Translations under genes and position numbers: made by a program
Part shown: positions 30,628 through 31,319 of the stretch, in pieces
Numbering within the stretch: position 1 is the first letter of the stretch
How the letters are laid out: the number at the start of each line of letters is the position of its first letter
Notes under the pieces: model-generated
The model's input: only the letters and a program-made list of their open reading frames with translations
The model's database searches: none
Told to the model about the DNA's origin: nothing
Assembly: GCA_902492005.1 (NCBI GenBank)
Contig: CABUJV010000024.1
Location: 1-31,319 of the forward strand
Direction of reading: 5' to 3'
From: an uncultured Eubacteriales bacterium
Lineage (GTDB): Bacteria > Bacillota > Clostridia > Oscillospirales > Oscillospiraceae
DNA length: 31,319 nucleotides

Positions 30628-31319
30628 TTACTTGTTGGGGACCAGGACCTCCTTGCCGCCCATATAGGGCTGGAGCACCTTGGGGATCTTCACACTGCCG
30701 TCGGCCTGGAGGTTGTTTTCCAGCAGGGCGATGAGCATCCGGGGGGGCGCCACGCAGGTATTGTTGAGGGTGTGGGCCAGATAGGTCTTGCCGTCCCCGC
30801 CGCGGTAGCGGATCTTCAGGCGGCGGGCCTGGGCGTCGCCCAGGTTGGAGCAGGAGCAGACCTCAAAGTACTTCTGCTGGCGGGGGGACCAGGCCTCGAT
30901 GTCGCAGGACTTGACCTTCAGGTCGGCCAGGTCGCCGGAGCAGCACTCCAGCTGCCGCACGGGAATGTCGAAGTTGCGGAAGAGCTCCACGGAGAAGCGC
31001 CACAGCTTTTCGTACCAGGCCCTGGAGTCCTCCGGCTTGCAGACCACGATCATCTCCTGCTTTTCGAACTGGTGGATGCGGTAGATGCCCCGCTCTTCAA
31101 TGCCGTGGGAGCCCTTTTCCTTGCGGAAGCAGGGGGAGTAGGAGGTCAGGGTCTGGGGCAGCTTTTCCTCGGGGATGATCTGGTCGATGAACCGGCCGAT
31201 CATGGAGTGCTCGGAGGTGCCGATGAGGTAGAGGTCCTCGCCCTCAATCTTATACATCATGCCGTCCATGTCGGTCTGGCTCATGACGCCCTCCACCACG
31301 TTGCCGTGGATCATGAAGG
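30628..31319 (-). CDS. serS: Seryl-tRNA synthetase, C-terminal part (5' end outside window)
   Basis: Class II synthetase charging tRNA-Ser; about 230 C-terminal residues are visible, with the frame open to the right edge. Diagnostic parts are LYLIGTSEHSMIGRF, motif 2 YSPCFRKEKGSHGIEERGIY followed by RIHQFEKQEMI, and motif 3 region HTLNNTCVAPPRMLIALLEN. Several details differ from the common bacterial enzyme (for example SEHSMIGRF in place of the TAEVP-type stretch), so it may belong to a less common SerRS branch. It is not the methanogen-type enzyme. The N-terminal coiled coil cannot be seen. Confidence 0.9.
   Translation of the reverse strand, partial: FMIHGNVVEGVMSQTDMDGMMYKIEGEDLYLIGTSEHSMIGRFIDQIIPEEKLPQTLTSYSPCFRKEKGSHGIEERGIYRIHQFEKQEMIVVCKPEDSRAWYEKLWRFSVELFRNFDIPVRQLECCSGDLADLKVKSCDIEAWSPRQQKYFEVCSCSNLGDAQARRLKIRYRGGDGKTYLAHTLNNTCVAPPRMLIALLENNLQADGSVKIPKVLQPYMGGKEVLVPNK

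Overview
The window is the replication-origin region of a GC-rich, spore-forming member of the Firmicutes. The gene content and order, the T-box riboswitches, a germination protease gene (gpr), a DarA/RicT cluster and strongly GC-biased codon use suggest class Clostridia, most likely an Oscillospiraceae relative (Flavonifractor/Pseudoflavonifractor-like). The taxonomic call is inference from gene order and protein character, not a database match. No rRNA, tRNA, CRISPR array, prophage or complete insertion sequence was seen.

Layout. (1) 1-4160: 5' part of glyS behind a glycine T-box; a FadR-type GntR regulator divergent from a tiny membrane-protein gene with operator-like repeats; gpr, whose last 74 bp are exactly duplicated around a 122-bp hairpin-rich segment; rpsT on the + strand. 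(2) 4159-15157, all on the minus strand: a long origin-proximal series read as dnaA, dnaN, S4-domain gene, recF, a small membrane protein, remB, gyrB, a lipoprotein, gyrA, a SHOCT membrane protein and rnhA. The spacers 13554-13837 and 15158-15492 hold DnaA boxes and promoters and are the probable oriC. (3) 15351-22374, + strand: rpmH-rnpA-yidD-yidC-jag, a terminator, then a decarboxylase-darA-holB-ricT operon with 4-bp stop/start overlaps. (4) 22447-31319, all on the minus strand and therefore probably head-on to the rightward fork: a metal-binding NifX-like/DUF134 pair under an operator-like dyad, aspS, hisS with a T-box, minD-mgsA-unknown membrane protein, mscL-unknown-rsmG, and the 3' part of serS.

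How the genes work together. The core is replication initiation and elongation (DnaA, beta clamp, delta-prime, RecF, gyrase), with ribosome and tRNA maturation (L34, S20, RNase P protein, RsmG), membrane protein insertion (YidD, YidC), RNA-binding regulators (Jag, RicT, S4 protein), c-di-AMP sensing (DarA) and four aminoacyl-tRNA synthetases. The classical rpmH-rnpA-yidD-yidC-jag-mnmE-mnmG-rsmG order breaks after jag: mnmE and mnmG are absent here and rsmG lies 10 kb away in the opposite orientation. The points most worth a second look are the gpr 3' duplication, the metal-binding DUF134 operon with its dyad operator, the MinD lacking the usual C-terminal membrane helix, the lipoprotein between gyrB and gyrA, the GyrA quinolone-region glutamine, and the head-on right block.
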